From positions 1-38,612 of the forward strand of contig CAYWMD010000059.1 of the NCBI GenBank assembly GCA_964458575.1: DNA of 38,612 bases, given 5' to 3'. The translations under genes and the position numbers were made by a program. Within the stretch, counting starts at the first letter, position 1, and the number at the start of each line of letters is the position of its first letter. Below the pieces are notes generated by a model. The model saw only the letters and a program-made list of their open reading frames with translations, did no database searches and was not told the origin of the DNA. Shown piece by piece: positions 26,385 through 34,341 of the stretch. This DNA comes from CAYWMD01 sp964458575 (GTDB lineage Bacteria > Verrucomicrobiota > Verrucomicrobiia > Limisphaerales > JADLHS01).

Positions 26385-27740
26385 ATGAAAAATTCTCTCA
26401 CACGACGTGGATTCATTCGAAATACGGCAGCGGGATCATTGGCGTTAAGCTGGCTGGCCGCCCGCCAGGGCTCGACAGTGTTCGCCGCGGACGCGGATAA
26501 ACCGGCGCTGCTCGGCGGCACGCCGGCGCACACAGGCGGGTGGACTTCGTGGCCGCAATGGCGCGAAGCCTGGGAGCCCGAACTGTTGAAAGTGTTCCGC
26601 AGTTGCCATTGGTTTCGTAGTTCGGGAGGGCACGTGACGGATTTTGAGACGAAGTACGCCGCCCTGCATGGCGCGAACCAATGTCTGGCCACCGCCAGCG
26701 GCACCACGGCGCTCATTGTCAGCCTGCACGTCGCGGGCGTGGACGCGGGTGATGAAGTCATCGTTTCGCCCTACACCTTCATCGCCAGCTACAACGCCAT
26801 TCTCGCGAACATGGCGCTGCCGGTTTTCGCCGATACCGACCCGGCCACGCTCACAATGGACCCGGCTTCCATCGAGAGTCGCATCACGGAACGCACCCGC
26901 GCGATCATGCCGGTGCACATCTTCGGGATCCCCTGCGACATGGACCCGATTCGCGCCATCGCGAAGAAGCATAATCTGGCGATCGTGGAGGACGCCTGCC
27001 AGGCCTGGCTCGCGGAATACAAGGGCCGCAAGTGCGGCACGCTGGGCGACCTCGGCTGTTTCAGTTTCCAGGAATCCAAACATCTGCCCTCCGGCGAGGG
27101 CGGCGCGATCACCAGCATGAGCGGCGAGTTGATTGACAAGTGCAACTCCTACCACAATTGCGGACGGCCTTTCGGCAAGAACCAGGGTAACGGCTATTTC
27201 ACCCGCGGCGGCAATTTCCGCATGACCCAGGCGCAGTCGGTGATCCTGATGCAGCAGCTCGACAAACTGGTGAAGGAGACTGAAACCCGCCGGGCCAACG
27301 CCGATTATCTCAGCGCCAACCTGGGCAAAATTCCCGGCATCACGCCGGTGCGTCTGCCCGAGAACAGCCGGCCCGTCTGGCATCTGTACGCCTTTCACTA
27401 CGACCCCGCGCAATTCAGCGGCCTCACGCGCGAACAATTCTCCAAAGCGGTCGGCGCCGAAGGCGTCCCCGCCCGGGGCGTCTATACGGAGCAGTATTAC
27501 GACGGCCTGCTCGACGAGGCGATTGCGTCGCGCGGATACAAACGGCTGTGGAGCGACGCGCGGCTCAAGGCGTATCGCGACAGTTTTCCGGAATTGAAAG
27601 GGAACAAGCAGACGTGCGAAAACACCGTGGGCATGAGCCAGACCGTTCTCCTCTCCGACCGGAAAGCGATGGACGAAATTTTGGAAGCGATTCGCAAGGT
27701 TCAGAAGCACAGTGCCGCGCTGGCAAAGGCGGGGATTTGA
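26385..27740 (+). CDS. Tat-exported DegT/DnrJ/EryC1-family PLP aminotransferase-like protein
   Basis: A 451-aa fold-type I PLP enzyme. The N-terminus has a twin-arginine signal (TRRGFIRNTAAGSLALSWLAA). The DegT core follows: ATASGTTALIVSLHVAGVDAGDEV, SPYTFIASYNAI, VEDACQAWLAEYKGRKCGTLGD and FSFQESKHLPSGEGGAI, where K232 should bind PLP. The family usually aminates sugar nucleotides in the cytoplasm; an exported version is atypical in general but recurrent in Planctomycetes and Verrucomicrobia. ATG 26385 has AGGA nine bases upstream. The ceramidase-like gene begins 33 bases downstream, so they form one operon. Confidence 0.88.
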   Translation: MKNSLTRRGFIRNTAAGSLALSWLAARQGSTVFAADADKPALLGGTPAHTGGWTSWPQWREAWEPELLKVFRSCHWFRSSGGHVTDFETKYAALHGANQCLATASGTTALIVSLHVAGVDAGDEVIVSPYTFIASYNAILANMALPVFADTDPATLTMDPASIESRITERTRAIMPVHIFGIPCDMDPIRAIAKKHNLAIVEDACQAWLAEYKGRKCGTLGDLGCFSFQESKHLPSGEGGAITSMSGELIDKCNSYHNCGRPFGKNQGNGYFTRGGNFRMTQAQSVILMQQLDKLVKETETRRANADYLSANLGKIPGITPVRLPENSRPVWHLYAFHYDPAQFSGLTREQFSKAVGAEGVPARGVYTEQYYDGLLDEAIASRGYKRLWSDARLKAYRDSFPELKGNKQTCENTVGMSQTVLLSDRKAMDEILEAIRKVQKHSAALAKAGI

Positions 27741-27772
27741 TCGTGGCGGATGAAGCCGCAAAAAAGTTTCCC

Positions 27773-29173
27773 ATGACAACGAGCCTTGCTTTTTCGCGAT
27801 GGCGCCGCGCGTGGTTGAGCGCCGGGCTAAGTTTGATGGTGCCGGCGTGGGCGTGCGCCGAACCAAGCCCAACGCCGCAAGTCGGTCTCGCCGTGCGCGA
27901 CATCACGCCCGAAAAGCCCATCCGACTGGCGGGTTACGCCAGCCGCAACAAGCCGTCCGAGAAAGCGGACCAGCCCATCAAGGTCCAAGCCGTGGCGCTG
28001 AAAAACGCCTCGGGCGAACGCTTCGTGTTTGTTGCCCTCGACAATTGCGGCGTGGCCCACGCGTTCATGCAGCCCGTGCTGCAAAAGTGCGCGGAGGAGT
28101 TTCAACTGGGACGCGGCGCGGTCGCCGTCGTTTGCAGCCACACTCACTCGGCGCCGGTGTTGGAGCGCACACTGACGGCCATGTATCTACTCACCCCGGA
28201 GGAACATGAACGGGTCGTGGAATACAGCCGTTCGCTCCAGACCAAAATGGTGGAGGTCGTGGGCGCGGCGCTCGCCGATTGCCAGCCCGCCGTGCTCGAA
28301 CAGGGCCTGGGCCGCGCCACGTTCGCCATGAATCGCCGTGTTTACCGTGGCGACAAGGTGGGCATGGATGAAAACCCGGACGGTCCGGTGGATTGGGATG
28401 TGCCGGTATTGCGTGTCAAAGGCACGAACGGCGCCGTGCGCGCGATTCTTTTCGGTTACGCCTGTCACGGCACGAGCATCGCAACCGGTGAGGAGTTCTA
28501 CTGGGTTTCGGGTGAATACATGGGCTACGCCCGCGAACATCTCGAAGCGCTTCAGCCCGGCGCGGCGGCGGTGTTTTTGACCGGCATGGGCGGGGATGCC
28601 AACCCGTCGCCGCGGCACCGTCTGCTGGACGCGAAACGGCACGGCTTGGAACTGGCCGGCGCCGTCATGGGCGTGCTCGACCGTCCCCTGCGCCCCGTGC
28701 GCGGTGAATTCAAGCTGGCGTACGACGAAGTGGAATTGCCGTTTGTCGGTGTTCCAACACGCGGGCAGTTGGAGACCGATGCGAAGAACGAGAACATCTA
28801 CATCCGGCAACGCGCGGAGGCTTATCTGAAAATGCTGGAAACGAATCAGCCGCTGCCGAAGTCGGTGAAATTACCGCTGGCGGCCTTGCGTCTCGGCGAC
28901 GATCTCACGTTCGTGCTGATGGGCGGCGAGGTGGTGGTGGACTACGCGCGCCGCATCAAGCGCACCTACGCGGCGGATCATCCCTGGACGATTGGTTACG
29001 CGTATGAAGTGCCCTGCTACATTCCGTCCGCGCGCCTCCTGCTGGAGGGTGGCTACGAAGCTGATTTCTCGCTCATCTACTACGGGCTTTACGGCCCATT
29101 CCAAGGTGTTATTGAAACGCAGTTGTTCAACCGGCTGGATGCTTTGCTCAAAAACACGCGCGGCCAACCATGA
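27773..29173 (+). CDS. Exported neutral/alkaline ceramidase-like protein
   Basis: A 466-aa exported protein (signal SAGLSLMVPAWACAEP). It matches the N-terminal domain of neutral ceramidases: VGLAVRDITPEKPIRLAGYA, VCSHTHSAP (near residue 122, zinc-binding histidines), GYACHGTS and LTGMGGDANPSPR. In these amidases the Zn site hydrolyses the amide bond of ceramide. The C-terminal Ig-like domain of full ceramidases is missing, as in many verrucomicrobial homologues, so the true substrate may be another amide. ATG 27773 is used; a GTG at 27743 is possible. A strong terminator lies about 150 bases downstream. Confidence 0.85.
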   Translation: MTTSLAFSRWRRAWLSAGLSLMVPAWACAEPSPTPQVGLAVRDITPEKPIRLAGYASRNKPSEKADQPIKVQAVALKNASGERFVFVALDNCGVAHAFMQPVLQKCAEEFQLGRGAVAVVCSHTHSAPVLERTLTAMYLLTPEEHERVVEYSRSLQTKMVEVVGAALADCQPAVLEQGLGRATFAMNRRVYRGDKVGMDENPDGPVDWDVPVLRVKGTNGAVRAILFGYACHGTSIATGEEFYWVSGEYMGYAREHLEALQPGAAAVFLTGMGGDANPSPRHRLLDAKRHGLELAGAVMGVLDRPLRPVRGEFKLAYDEVELPFVGVPTRGQLETDAKNENIYIRQRAEAYLKMLETNQPLPKSVKLPLAALRLGDDLTFVLMGGEVVVDYARRIKRTYAADHPWTIGYAYEVPCYIPSARLLLEGGYEADFSLIYYGLYGPFQGVIETQLFNRLDALLKNTRGQP

Positions 29174-29320
29174 CGCGGGGCGTCGGATTGAAGTGCGAAA
29201 TCAGCGTTTCCCGGTGATTCCCCGGGATGGTTTCCAGCCGCGCCCCGACTTGCGGGCAACAACCGCGCGTGCGAGTGTCTGGGCGTAACAGTTTTCTTCT
29301 TTCTGTTTGGTTGGGTTGGG

Positions 29321-29353
29321 AGCGGCCCGGGAAACCGGGCCGCTTCTTTTTTG
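29321..29353 (+). terminator. Intrinsic terminator after the DegT-ceramidase operon
   Basis: A perfect 10-bp stem (29321-29330 with 29335-29344) closed by a GAAA tetraloop and followed by TCTTTTTTT. It lies about 148 bases after the ceramidase stop and about 100 bases before the PAS gene, so the latter must have its own promoter. The rest of the 29174-29456 gap shows no gene. Confidence 0.92.
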
Positions 29354-29456
29354 TCGGCGTTACTTCGGCCATGGTTTCCATTTGCCAAACAAAGCTTTGC
29401 GGCCGAGATTAACCCTGACGGACTGAACGTGGGCCGAGCCAGTTCGAGCAGTGATC

Positions 29457-29945
29457 ATGAATGTTCCCATCACCTTCTTTGCCCCGGCTGAACGAGAGCC
29501 ACTGGAAATGGTCCATCGGCAGGGCCGGAGCTTCTGTCAGTCGCCGGTGGTCCGGACGCTTCAAAACGCCACGCTGAACTACCTTTTCCTGTTAAACACG
29601 CGCCGCCAGATCGTCATGGCCAGCGACAACGTTCTCGAACTCGTGCCCGCCCGGACCATGGATGAAATCATCGGGTTGCGGCCCGGCGAAGCGCTGGGAT
29701 GCATCCATGCCGCTGGCTGTGAAGGCGGTTGCGGTACGAGCCGGTTCTGCTGCCAGTGCGGTACGGTCCACGTCATCCTGAGCGGACTGAAGGGGTATCG
29801 GGCCATGGAGGAATGCCACCTGATCCGGTTGAACGACGGCAAGGAAGAGGCGCTGCACCTGCATGTGCTGGCCACGCCGCTCGTTCACAGTCAGGAGCGC
29901 TACACGTTGCTCACCGTGGCAAATGCCAGCGAAGACGGAGCTTGA
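29457..29945 (+). CDS. Stand-alone PAS-like sensor domain with Cys cluster
   Basis: A 162-aa soluble protein. The core NYLFLLNTRRQIVMASDNVLE and the C-terminal EEALHLHVLATPLVHSQERYTLLTV form a PAS-like fold. Inserted between them is RPGEALGCIHAAGCEGGCG followed by SRFCCQCGTVHVI, containing six cysteines that could bind a metal or Fe-S centre. I remember this Cys-rich PAS variant from N-termini of histidine kinases; here no kinase follows, and the protein ends straight after the domain. The start codon is ATG 29457 (GTG 29451 is also possible). Its last 23 bases overlap the adenylate-kinase-like gene. Confidence 0.75.
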   Translation: MNVPITFFAPAEREPLEMVHRQGRSFCQSPVVRTLQNATLNYLFLLNTRRQIVMASDNVLELVPARTMDEIIGLRPGEALGCIHAAGCEGGCGTSRFCCQCGTVHVILSGLKGYRAMEECHLIRLNDGKEEALHLHVLATPLVHSQERYTLLTVANASEDGA

Positions 29946-30615
29946 GGACCGCCGCGCCGCCGGTTGCGCCGCGCGCCAGAATTCTGCCCAACGCTTGAAG
30001 CCTCACGCCGTCCTGTTGCTCGGCCCCACGGGCGCCGGCAAGTCGCCGCTGGGCGACTGGCTGGAACGATTTTCTTTGTGGGATCGGCACTGGCATCATT
30101 TCGACTTCGGCGCCAATCTAAGGGCGGTCGTGACGGGCCGGCACGCCGGAGAGTTCTCGACGGAGGAGATTCAGTTTCTCCGGCGCGTTCTGGAAGCGGG
30201 CGCGTTGCTCGAAGATGAACACTTCCCGCTGGCGGCCCGTATGCTCGAAGTGTTTCTCACGCAAAGGGCCGTGGGACCGTCTGACCTGATTCTGCTCAAT
30301 GGTTTGCCCCGTCATCGGCAACAGGCTCGCGCGCTCGATCCGAAGTTGATCGTCATCGGCGTGGTACATCTGGAATGTGATGCGCAAACGGTTGGGGAGC
30401 GGTTGCGGCGCAACATTGGTGGCGACCGGACGCAACGCGCGGATGATTCAGCCGCGTTGGTTGAGCGCAAGCTCGCTACCTACGCCGAACGAACGCAACC
30501 ACTGCTTGATTACTATCGTGAACGTCGGGTGGAGATTTTACCCGTCCGGGTCGGCGTTGGAACACAACCGGCGGAAATTGTCGCCCAAATGAAAACCTGG
30601 AGAATTCAGCGTTGA
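29923..30615 (+). CDS. Adenylate-kinase-like P-loop NMP kinase
   Basis: A 230-aa P-loop protein. The Walker A motif GPTGAGKS is at residues 34-41. Farther on, LLNGLPRHRQQARAL corresponds to the adenylate kinase segment DGFPRtxxQA, ERLRRNIGGDR and RADDS match the LID-region arginines and Asp, and RKLATYAERTQPLLDYY matches the conserved C-terminal helix. The first Gly-rich loop differs from the usual GxPGxGKGT, and the LID lacks zinc cysteines. It may phosphorylate a nucleotide or another small molecule. ATG 29923 lies inside the PAS gene, suggesting coupled translation; a TTG at 29995 would remove the odd 24-residue extension. Confidence 0.75.
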   Translation: MPAKTELEDRRAAGCAARQNSAQRLKPHAVLLLGPTGAGKSPLGDWLERFSLWDRHWHHFDFGANLRAVVTGRHAGEFSTEEIQFLRRVLEAGALLEDEHFPLAARMLEVFLTQRAVGPSDLILLNGLPRHRQQARALDPKLIVIGVVHLECDAQTVGERLRRNIGGDRTQRADDSAALVERKLATYAERTQPLLDYYRERRVEILPVRVGVGTQPAEIVAQMKTWRIQR

Positions 30616-30621
30616 ACCGGA

Positions 30622-31479
30622 TTACTTCCGCACCGACTCCACGTGCTTGCCACGGATCTTCTGCGTGTGGAAGTCCCACAGCAACCAGTCGTCGTCGGGC
30701 ACAAAGCGATCCAGCTTGCGGTCCCATTTTTTCGGCAGCCGGGTGTTCAGCTTTTCCACGAACGGCAGCAGCGGGCGTTGCGGCGGGAAACGTCGCTCGT
30801 GCCGGTCAATGGCGATTTCCGTCTTCCAGCCGAACCGCTTTCGATATGGCTCAAACCCGAAGCCATCGAAAAAATTCTCGCCGCCCACCAGCGGGATGTA
30901 CCACAAGCTCGGAATGCCGCGCGGATTTTCCTTGATGGGAATCTCGGCTTCCAACCGCTGCAACATCTCGCTGCCGGCGGGATCCTTTTTCAAATGTTCC
31001 CGTAACTCGTGCAACGCGGGAAACACAATCGGCGGGCTGACGAACAGCACCGGCTTGTGCTGGAGCGTGGCCATGATGATTTCGTGCGGCGTGCCCACGC
31101 TGTAAATGTTCGTCGGGCAATACGAAATGGAAAAGTCGCTCGTGTCCACCATCCGCAGGTCAATGTGCAGCGTCTCCCAAAACTGTCGCGCGCACCACGA
31201 CCGCGCCTGCGCGCCCTTTTTGCCGCCCTCGTAGGTCCAGCGTTGCTTGATGCGTTCGCCGCTCTTCACGTCTTCGCGGCCATACTCGTGCAAGCCGCGC
31301 ACGTCGGGCTTGAACCACGGATCGAACACTGTCACGCCCATCTCCTGCAAAAACTCGCTCACGCGGTTGCGCCAGCCAAAATGCTTCTCGTGCGCGCGCG
31401 AGGCGACGAAATCCATCGGCCCGGAAAGATAAACGCGGGCGCCTTGGAGGAGACGGTGGGATATTGGGGGGCGGCGCAT
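30622..31479 (-). CDS. Nucleoside 2-deoxyribosyltransferase-like protein
   Basis: A 285-aa soluble protein. The N-terminal domain RVYLSGPMDFVASR, then W(R)NRVSEFLQEMGVTVFDPW resembles the nucleoside 2-deoxyribosyltransferase / DUF4406 Rossmann-like fold, including the SGP loop and a later STPHEI-like segment (YSVGTPHEIIMATLQHKPVLFV). The C-terminal 120 residues (ENFFDGFGFEPYRKRFGWKTE to PDDDWLLWDFHTQK) are charged and unassigned. A role in nucleotide recycling or modification is likely but unproven. It converges on the adenylate-kinase-like gene with only six bases between stops. Confidence 0.7.
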   Translation of the reverse strand: MRRPPISHRLLQGARVYLSGPMDFVASRAHEKHFGWRNRVSEFLQEMGVTVFDPWFKPDVRGLHEYGREDVKSGERIKQRWTYEGGKKGAQARSWCARQFWETLHIDLRMVDTSDFSISYCPTNIYSVGTPHEIIMATLQHKPVLFVSPPIVFPALHELREHLKKDPAGSEMLQRLEAEIPIKENPRGIPSLWYIPLVGGENFFDGFGFEPYRKRFGWKTEIAIDRHERRFPPQRPLLPFVEKLNTRLPKKWDRKLDRFVPDDDWLLWDFHTQKIRGKHVESVRK

Positions 31480-31524
31480 CGGGATTAAATGCGAGTTCTA
31501 AGTTGTAAACACGTTCGGAGCACT

Positions 31525-31678
31525 CTCCCTCACCCTAACCCTCTCCCGCTGGGAGAGGGAACGTCTATCGTCCGTTTTGTCTTGTACAAACTGCATTCGG
31601 CCATCGCCGGCTCACGACATTCCAACCGTTGGCGAATGATTCTCCCTCTCCCAGCGGGAGAGGGCTGGGGTGAGGGAG
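31525..31678. repeat. Long inverted repeat of 36-bp arms
   Basis: Arms at 31525-31560 and 31643-31678 are reverse complements with 2 mismatches in 36 bases, separated by 82 bases. Each arm itself contains a 9-bp palindrome (CCCTCTCCC-GCT-GGGAGAGGG), so each can fold alone. Similar CCCTCACCC...CCCTCTCCC sequences are common intergenic repeats in many bacteria. No gene lies in the interval; the open frame over it consists of repeat sequence. Confidence 0.9.
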
Positions 31679-31738
31679 AACGACCCATGATTTCACTCCA
31701 CTGCACGAAGCCGGCGTAACGGTTCATTGCTAAATCGT

Positions 31739-32152
31739 TCAATGATGGCAACCGCAGCCGTGGCCGCACGAACCTTCGCTCAGGTCGTCTTCGGTCGGGA
31801 CACGGCCCAGTTCCAGCGTTTTGGAAACGTGTTTTTGGATGGACTCCTGGATTTCGTGCAGTTCCTGCTGGGCATCGAGAAAGCCGGTCGCGACGGGGTT
31901 GGCGAGCAACGCCTCACGTTCACGCTCGAACGCTGAAATCTCCTCGCCGGCCAGCGGCAACGACCGCTGTTGCTTTTCCTGCAACGCCTGTCCCTTGTTC
32001 ATCAGCGATTCATACTGTGCGCGCGCCTGGTCGTCGGCCATGAACGTGCTGATGCGCTGGCGAATGGCGGTCATGCCCGGTTCGGCAACGATGGTTGCGC
32101 ACAGTTCGCGGGTTTTTTCGAGGATGGTGTTCCCGTTGGTTTGAGTAGTCAT
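31739..32152 (-). CDS. YlbF/YmcA-family protein with Cys/His tail
   Basis: A 137-aa helical protein. The region 8-115 (ILEKTRELCATIVAEPGMTAI, FMADDQARAQYESLMNKGQ, FLDAQQELHEIQESIQKHV) fits the YlbF/YmcA (DUF964) fold, in Bacillus linked to a complex that helps RNase Y-dependent mRNA processing. It ends in SEGSCGHGCGCHH, with three Cys and three His in the last ten residues, a likely metal-binding or Fe-S site. In Bacillus the YlbF/YmcA/YaaT complex binds Fe-S clusters, so a cofactor is plausible; which one is unknown. No operon partner is visible. Confidence 0.75.
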   Translation of the reverse strand: MTTQTNGNTILEKTRELCATIVAEPGMTAIRQRISTFMADDQARAQYESLMNKGQALQEKQQRSLPLAGEEISAFEREREALLANPVATGFLDAQQELHEIQESIQKHVSKTLELGRVPTEDDLSEGSCGHGCGCHH

Positions 32153-32440
32153 AATTTTATTGCCGCACGCGCGGGCGACGCACCCTCAACGAAGCGGTGC
32201 GAAAATAAACCACACGCCGCGCCGCAAGGCAAACCTTGTTTCGGTTCGGTCGAGAACGAGGACGACTCGGAGTTTTACCCTTTTTTACCGAATTCGTTTT
32301 CTCGCGGTTTGATTTGGTTTGAGTCGGTTTGACTCCGCCCGATCGGAAATGGCTTCGTTTGGCAAAATTGCCGTGCTGAACCGGCAACAAGTCACCGCCA
32401 TCGCACATGGGCGGGCTCCAGCCTGCCGCAGGCCGGGGGG
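32153..32440. other. Non-coding stretch
   Basis: No convincing gene. It carries the imperfect pair CGAGAACGA (about 32262) and TCGTTTTCTCG (about 32296) and a GGTTTGATTTGGTTTGAGTCGGTTTGA run of short repeats near 32310. The open frames over it look accidental. Confidence 0.4.
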
Positions 32441-32530
32441 GGTCTCCTGGTCGGCAACAATCTGGTCATTACTTGGAACAGCGTTTCCAATGTGACCTAC
32501 CAGATCCGCACAGTTGCCACCGTGACCGGG
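32441..32530 (+). pseudogene. Fragment of an exported protein's C-terminal module
   Basis: The frame from 32441 reads GLLVGNNLVITWNSVSNVTY then QIRTVATVTG. This is the pattern of the small Ig-like C-terminal module seen on verrucomicrobial exported proteins, and it resembles the end of the SMP-30-like protein just downstream (LNLSWPAPSTGFALQEA). No complete gene surrounds it, so it is probably the remnant of a deleted exported-protein gene. Confidence 0.4.
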
Positions 32531-32609
32531 GTCAGGCTGCTGGCCAGCCCGAGGCCCGACACAGGTAGTGCTTCGCATCCGTGGTTCATCTGGCTCCGTA
32601 CTGCGACCG

Positions 32610-32698
32610 CTTTCTGCTTTCCGTTTTCAGCCTTTCTCTGTAGGAACCCACCCATGCCGCCCAATTGGAACGAAGTCCGCCACGCCGCCAGAATGTAG
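32610..32698 (+). repeat. Leader-plus-start element, copy 1
   Basis: A T-rich block at 32610-32630, identical over 21 bases to the block at 34124-34144, ends 23 bases before ATG 32654. The short frame then reads MPPNWNEVRHAARM and stops. The start resembles, from memory, the N-terminus of MmeI-like type II restriction-modification methyltransferases (WNEIR...). Only the first codons are present, so this is a gene-start fragment or a repeated leader. Confidence 0.6.
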
Positions 32699-32717
32699 TC
32701 ATGCCCAATTGAAGATT

Positions 32718-33941
32718 ATGCGGCGTGATGCAATTTTAAAATTAATCGGAAAGGGATCGGCTGCCATTCTCGCGTGGATTTTCCTGCTTCATCCCGCGCG
32801 CGCGGTCACATTCCAAATCGCCGATCCGGCGGAGTTCAGTCGCATTATCGATACGAACGCGGTCCTCACCACCAACGCCACGATCAACAGCTGGCTGGAA
32901 GGTCCAACGTGGATTCCCGCCGGCGGTTGTCTCGTGTTCTGCGACAAGGACGCCAACCGGCTCAAAAAGCTCGATCCGCCGACCAACGTCACGGATTTTC
33001 TGCTCCCGCCCGCGAACACGAAGTTCAACGGTACGCTGCTCGACGGACAGGAACGGTTGATCGGTGCGGAAGCCGGAACCGCCGGGCTGAAGATTTCCGT
33101 GATTACCAACGGGGTCGTGACTCCGCTGGTGACCAACTACAACGGCTTGAAGTTTTACTCGCCGAATGACGTGGCCGTGAAATCCGACGGCACGATCTGG
33201 TTCACCGACCCCGGCTACGACGGCGGCGTGGGCGCGCCACCCCAGCCCCAACATCCGCCGGACTATTATGTCTATCAATTTCATCCCACCAATACCAACG
33301 CCACGTGCCGGGCGGTCATGACGAACCGTTTCGGACGCACGAGTGGCCTGCCTCGTCCGAACGGCCTTTGTTTCTCGCCGGATGAAACCAAACTTTACGT
33401 GGCCGACGCGGACAACGACATCGCCAACGGGCATCGCATCTATGTTTATTCCGTGACCGCCAGCAACACACTTACGAGCCGCGCCGTATTCGCCAATATC
33501 ACCAATGGCATTCCCGATGGCATTAAATGCGACGTGGACGGCCGCGTCTGGTCCAGCGGCGGCGACGGGGTTTATATCTTTGCCGCCAGCGATGGTCATC
33601 TGATCGGCAAAATAAAATTCCAACTCACCGTGAACCTCTGCTGGGGCGGCCCGCAATACCGGACGCTCTACATCGTCGGCAAGCCGCTGGTCACCTCCAT
33701 TCCGGTGTTGGTGGCCGGAGCCCCCTCGATGAAAAGGCTGCAATCCACTTTCTCGGCCGGCCAACTGAATCTGTCCTGGCCCGCGCCGTCCACGGGTTTT
33801 GCGTTGCAGGAAGCCGAACAACCAACCTCACCGGGCGTGTGGACAAATTCCCCGCTGGCGGTTATCACCACCAACAACCGGCAGACGGTGAATGTGGACG
33901 CGACCAATACCGCAAAATTCTTTCGCCTGAGGTTACATTGA
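32718..33941 (+). CDS. Exported SMP-30/gluconolactonase-like protein
   Basis: A 407-aa exported protein (signal KGSAAILAWIFLLHPARAV). The body resembles the SMP-30/gluconolactonase six-bladed propeller: EGPTWIPAGGCLVFCDKDANRL (metal-ligand Glu), FNGTLLDGQERL, SPNDVAVKSDGTIWFTDPGY, PNGLCFSPDETKLYVADADN and GIPDGIKCDVDGRVWSSGG, with the Asp/Asn residues expected for the Ca2+ or Zn2+ site. The end (LNLSWPAPSTGFALQEAEQP to FFRLRLH) is an Ig-like or sorting-type module. ATG 32718 was chosen because it directly precedes the signal peptide, with GAAG just upstream. It probably hydrolyses a sugar lactone in the periplasm. Confidence 0.85.
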   Translation: MRRDAILKLIGKGSAAILAWIFLLHPARAVTFQIADPAEFSRIIDTNAVLTTNATINSWLEGPTWIPAGGCLVFCDKDANRLKKLDPPTNVTDFLLPPANTKFNGTLLDGQERLIGAEAGTAGLKISVITNGVVTPLVTNYNGLKFYSPNDVAVKSDGTIWFTDPGYDGGVGAPPQPQHPPDYYVYQFHPTNTNATCRAVMTNRFGRTSGLPRPNGLCFSPDETKLYVADADNDIANGHRIYVYSVTASNTLTSRAVFANITNGIPDGIKCDVDGRVWSSGGDGVYIFAASDGHLIGKIKFQLTVNLCWGGPQYRTLYIVGKPLVTSIPVLVAGAPSMKRLQSTFSAGQLNLSWPAPSTGFALQEAEQPTSPGVWTNSPLAVITTNNRQTVNVDATNTAKFFRLRLH

Positions 33942-34123
33942 AGCTTCGCTTAAAACCGAGATACGGCAAAGGTCGCATCGACAACCACTGCCCGGACCTG
34001 CCCGGGCATCATCGCTCCGCCGCCGGGTGAGCGATGAGTTTGGCGCGGCGAAGTCGTGCGGAAACGGCTCTGTTTTCTGCTTTCAGGTTTGTCTCCTTCC
34101 TCTGAAACACCTTCCCATTTCAG

Positions 34124-34341
34124 CTTTCTGCTTTCCGTTTTCAGTACTTCCCTATCGAAACCCCGCCATGCCGAGCAAGGACAAACTGGCTGAATTTGTC
34201 GCTTGGTGCGGAAAGAACTTCACTGGCGTTCCGGTCGGGCATGCGTTCGCCAATTCCGTTTTGAAACCCGTCTGCGCTCCAGTCATTGCAAGTGGAGAAT
34301 GTAGAACCGGCGGGCAGCACTCGGATTTACCGCGTTCGTAG
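34124..34341 (+). repeat. Leader-plus-start element, copy 2
   Basis: The block at 34124-34144 matches copy 1 exactly over 21 bases and also ends 23 bases before the ATG (34168). The frame reads MPSKDKLAEFVAWCGKNFTG and then loses any resemblance, running on to a stop at 34339-34341 and overlapping the 3' end of the RCC1 gene. The first 20 residues resemble the N-terminus of a second type of DNA methyltransferase of the MmeI-like class. The rest of the 33942-34282 gap shows no gene. Confidence 0.6.

Noticed and set aside
26445..27872. 475-aa minus-strand open frame
   Set aside because: Antisense to the DegT aminotransferase gene.
31489..31719. 76-aa plus-strand open frame
   Set aside because: It consists of the inverted repeat sequence; no protein features.
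32157..32408. 83-aa minus-strand open frame
   Set aside because: No start signal, low-complexity Arg-rich translation, no family resemblance.
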